Below are positions 5,192-5,650 of a stretch of 5,650 nt of DNA, piece by piece. Source of the DNA: Lachnospiraceae bacterium UBA3332. GTDB taxonomy: Bacteria; Bacillota; Clostridia; Lachnospirales; Lachnospiraceae. A program made the position numbers and the translations under genes. Where the stretch lies: assembly GCA_002361095.1 (NCBI GenBank), contig DERU01000012.1:1401-7050 (forward strand), in the 5' to 3' direction. The stretch's first letter is position 1. The number at the start of each line of letters is the position of its first letter. The notes under the pieces were generated by a model. It had not been told where the DNA came from, searched no databases, and saw only the letters and a program-made list of their open reading frames with translations.

Positions 5192-5320
5192 TTACTTAAT
5201 AAACCGTTTCCGGTCACTCATGGCATATGCCATAATTGATTCAGACTGTTCACAGCCATGAGTCATCTGTTCTTTTGTCCCTGAAAAAGCAGGATGCTTC
5301 TTATGCAAATTATCTATCAT
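5192..5320 (-). CDS. Unrecognised 42-residue ORF overlapping the AbiEi fragment
   Basis: I do not recognise this protein. It starts with an ATG (5318-5320) that overlaps the TGA of the AbiEi-like frame as ATGA, an arrangement typical of coupled genes, and ends at TAA 5192-5194. The N-terminus reads MIDNLHKKHPAFSGTKEQ, the C-terminus MAYAMSDRKRFIK. It is hydrophilic, with no membrane segment or signal peptide. The region 5220-5233 is a perfect 14-nt palindrome coding for MAYAM, and a nine-nt inverted repeat ACTCATGGC/GCCATGAGT spans 5216-5263. It does not look like the AbiEii nucleotidyltransferase start that would be expected here. It may be debris from another gene joined to the AbiEi remnant, or chance. 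Confidence 0.25.
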   Translation of the reverse strand: MIDNLHKKHPAFSGTKEQMTHGCEQSESIMAYAMSDRKRFIK

Positions 5321-5634
5321 AAGAGGTCGCAGATTGTACGCTCCATATCATAAACCAGCACCGTATGACCAAAGGGCGTCTGGCCAGTGGTCCGGCCAAT
5401 CTCATAAAGTGCTGGCTTCACGGTGTAAACAGAAAGACCTTCCGCCTTTAAGCGGGTTGGACTGTAACCTCTCCGCACCGTAACAGAGTATGGTGACGGT
5501 TCCCGGTCTGTCAAATCATGAAAAAACAGCGCCGATTCATGGGAGAATACTGCCTGACCGCACCGCAGATGCAAAAGAAACATCGCATCCACCCAGGCAT
5601 TTTCAGAAACATAAATACCGTGGGCAGTTACCAT
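5317..5634 (-). pseudogene. AbiEi-family antitoxin fragment (type IV toxin-antitoxin), both ends missing
   Basis: AbiEi proteins are antitoxin-regulators: an N-terminal winged helix binds the promoter and the rest neutralises the AbiEii nucleotidyltransferase toxin. The 105 residues match the middle of the clostridial family: AHGIYVSENAWVDAMFLLHL (4-23), VFSHESALFFHDLTDREP (29-46), SVTVRRGYSPTRLKAEGL (50-67) and TPFGHTVLVYDMERTICDLL (86-105). Family members run to about 200 residues, so the DNA-binding start and roughly the last 60 residues are missing. The reading stops directly after the conserved ERTICDLL. The codon before the first ATG is TGA, suggesting a nonsense change, but only five more codons are visible before the edge. 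No AbiEii gene follows. A start from another upstream codon cannot be excluded. Confidence 0.75.
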
Positions 5635-5650
5635 TCACAGCTGATCAATA

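Noticed and set aside
1..5650. CRISPR array or complete insertion sequence
   Set aside because: No regularly spaced direct repeats and no transposase-like frame with terminal repeats were seen by eye on either strand.

Overview
The window looks like a chromosomal segment of a low- to mid-GC Gram-positive bacterium, most likely a Clostridia member close to Lachnospiraceae. The reasons are the contiguous order rpmG-secE-nusG-rplK-rplA, the short 65-residue single-span SecE, the four-cysteine L33, strong GGAGG ribosome binding sites, and an accessory part containing an AbiEi-like fragment and a CofE-like protein of the kind seen in Firmicutes. The taxonomic call is inference; no rRNA gene is present. 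Every supported gene is on the minus strand, so transcription runs from high to low coordinates.

Region 1 (1-2320) is the housekeeping part. A near-consensus promoter (2239-2267) with an AT-rich upstream stretch drives rpmG (L33), secE, nusG, rplK (L11) and rplA (L1, cut by the left edge after 161 codons). rpmG, secE and nusG are tightly spaced (33 and 11 nt). The 120-nt gap before rplK and the 173-nt gap before rplA contain RNA hairpins. The one before rplK is a three-tier stem with asymmetric internal loops, a plausible autoregulatory leader (inference).

Region 2 (2279-3660) holds a complete solitary glf (UDP-galactopyranose mutase) with a terminator-like hairpin behind it. The 210 nt in front of it are dense in hairpins: a minus-strand intrinsic terminator only 39 nt before the glf start codon, two smaller hairpins, a perfect 45-nt palindrome whose T and A runs have the wrong polarity for a terminator, and the terminator of the next gene.

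Region 3 (3661-4940) encodes a small Cro/CI-type DNA-binding protein with its own promoter and terminator, preceded by a CofE-like protein (gamma-glutamyl ligase fold; true substrate unknown). The last part of the CofE-like gene overlaps, in the +1 frame, a cysteine-rich stretch resembling a small zinc ribbon, which could be a frameshifted tail.

Region 4 (4941-5650) is AT-rich and looks degraded. It holds an AbiEi-type antitoxin fragment lacking both ends, overlapping by ATGA a 42-codon ORF that I do not recognise, then about 250 nt without a recognisable gene.

I see no complete novel multi-gene system. The best leads are the non-terminator palindrome and hairpin cluster upstream of glf, the putative leader before rplK, and the cysteine-rich frame at the end of the CofE-like gene.
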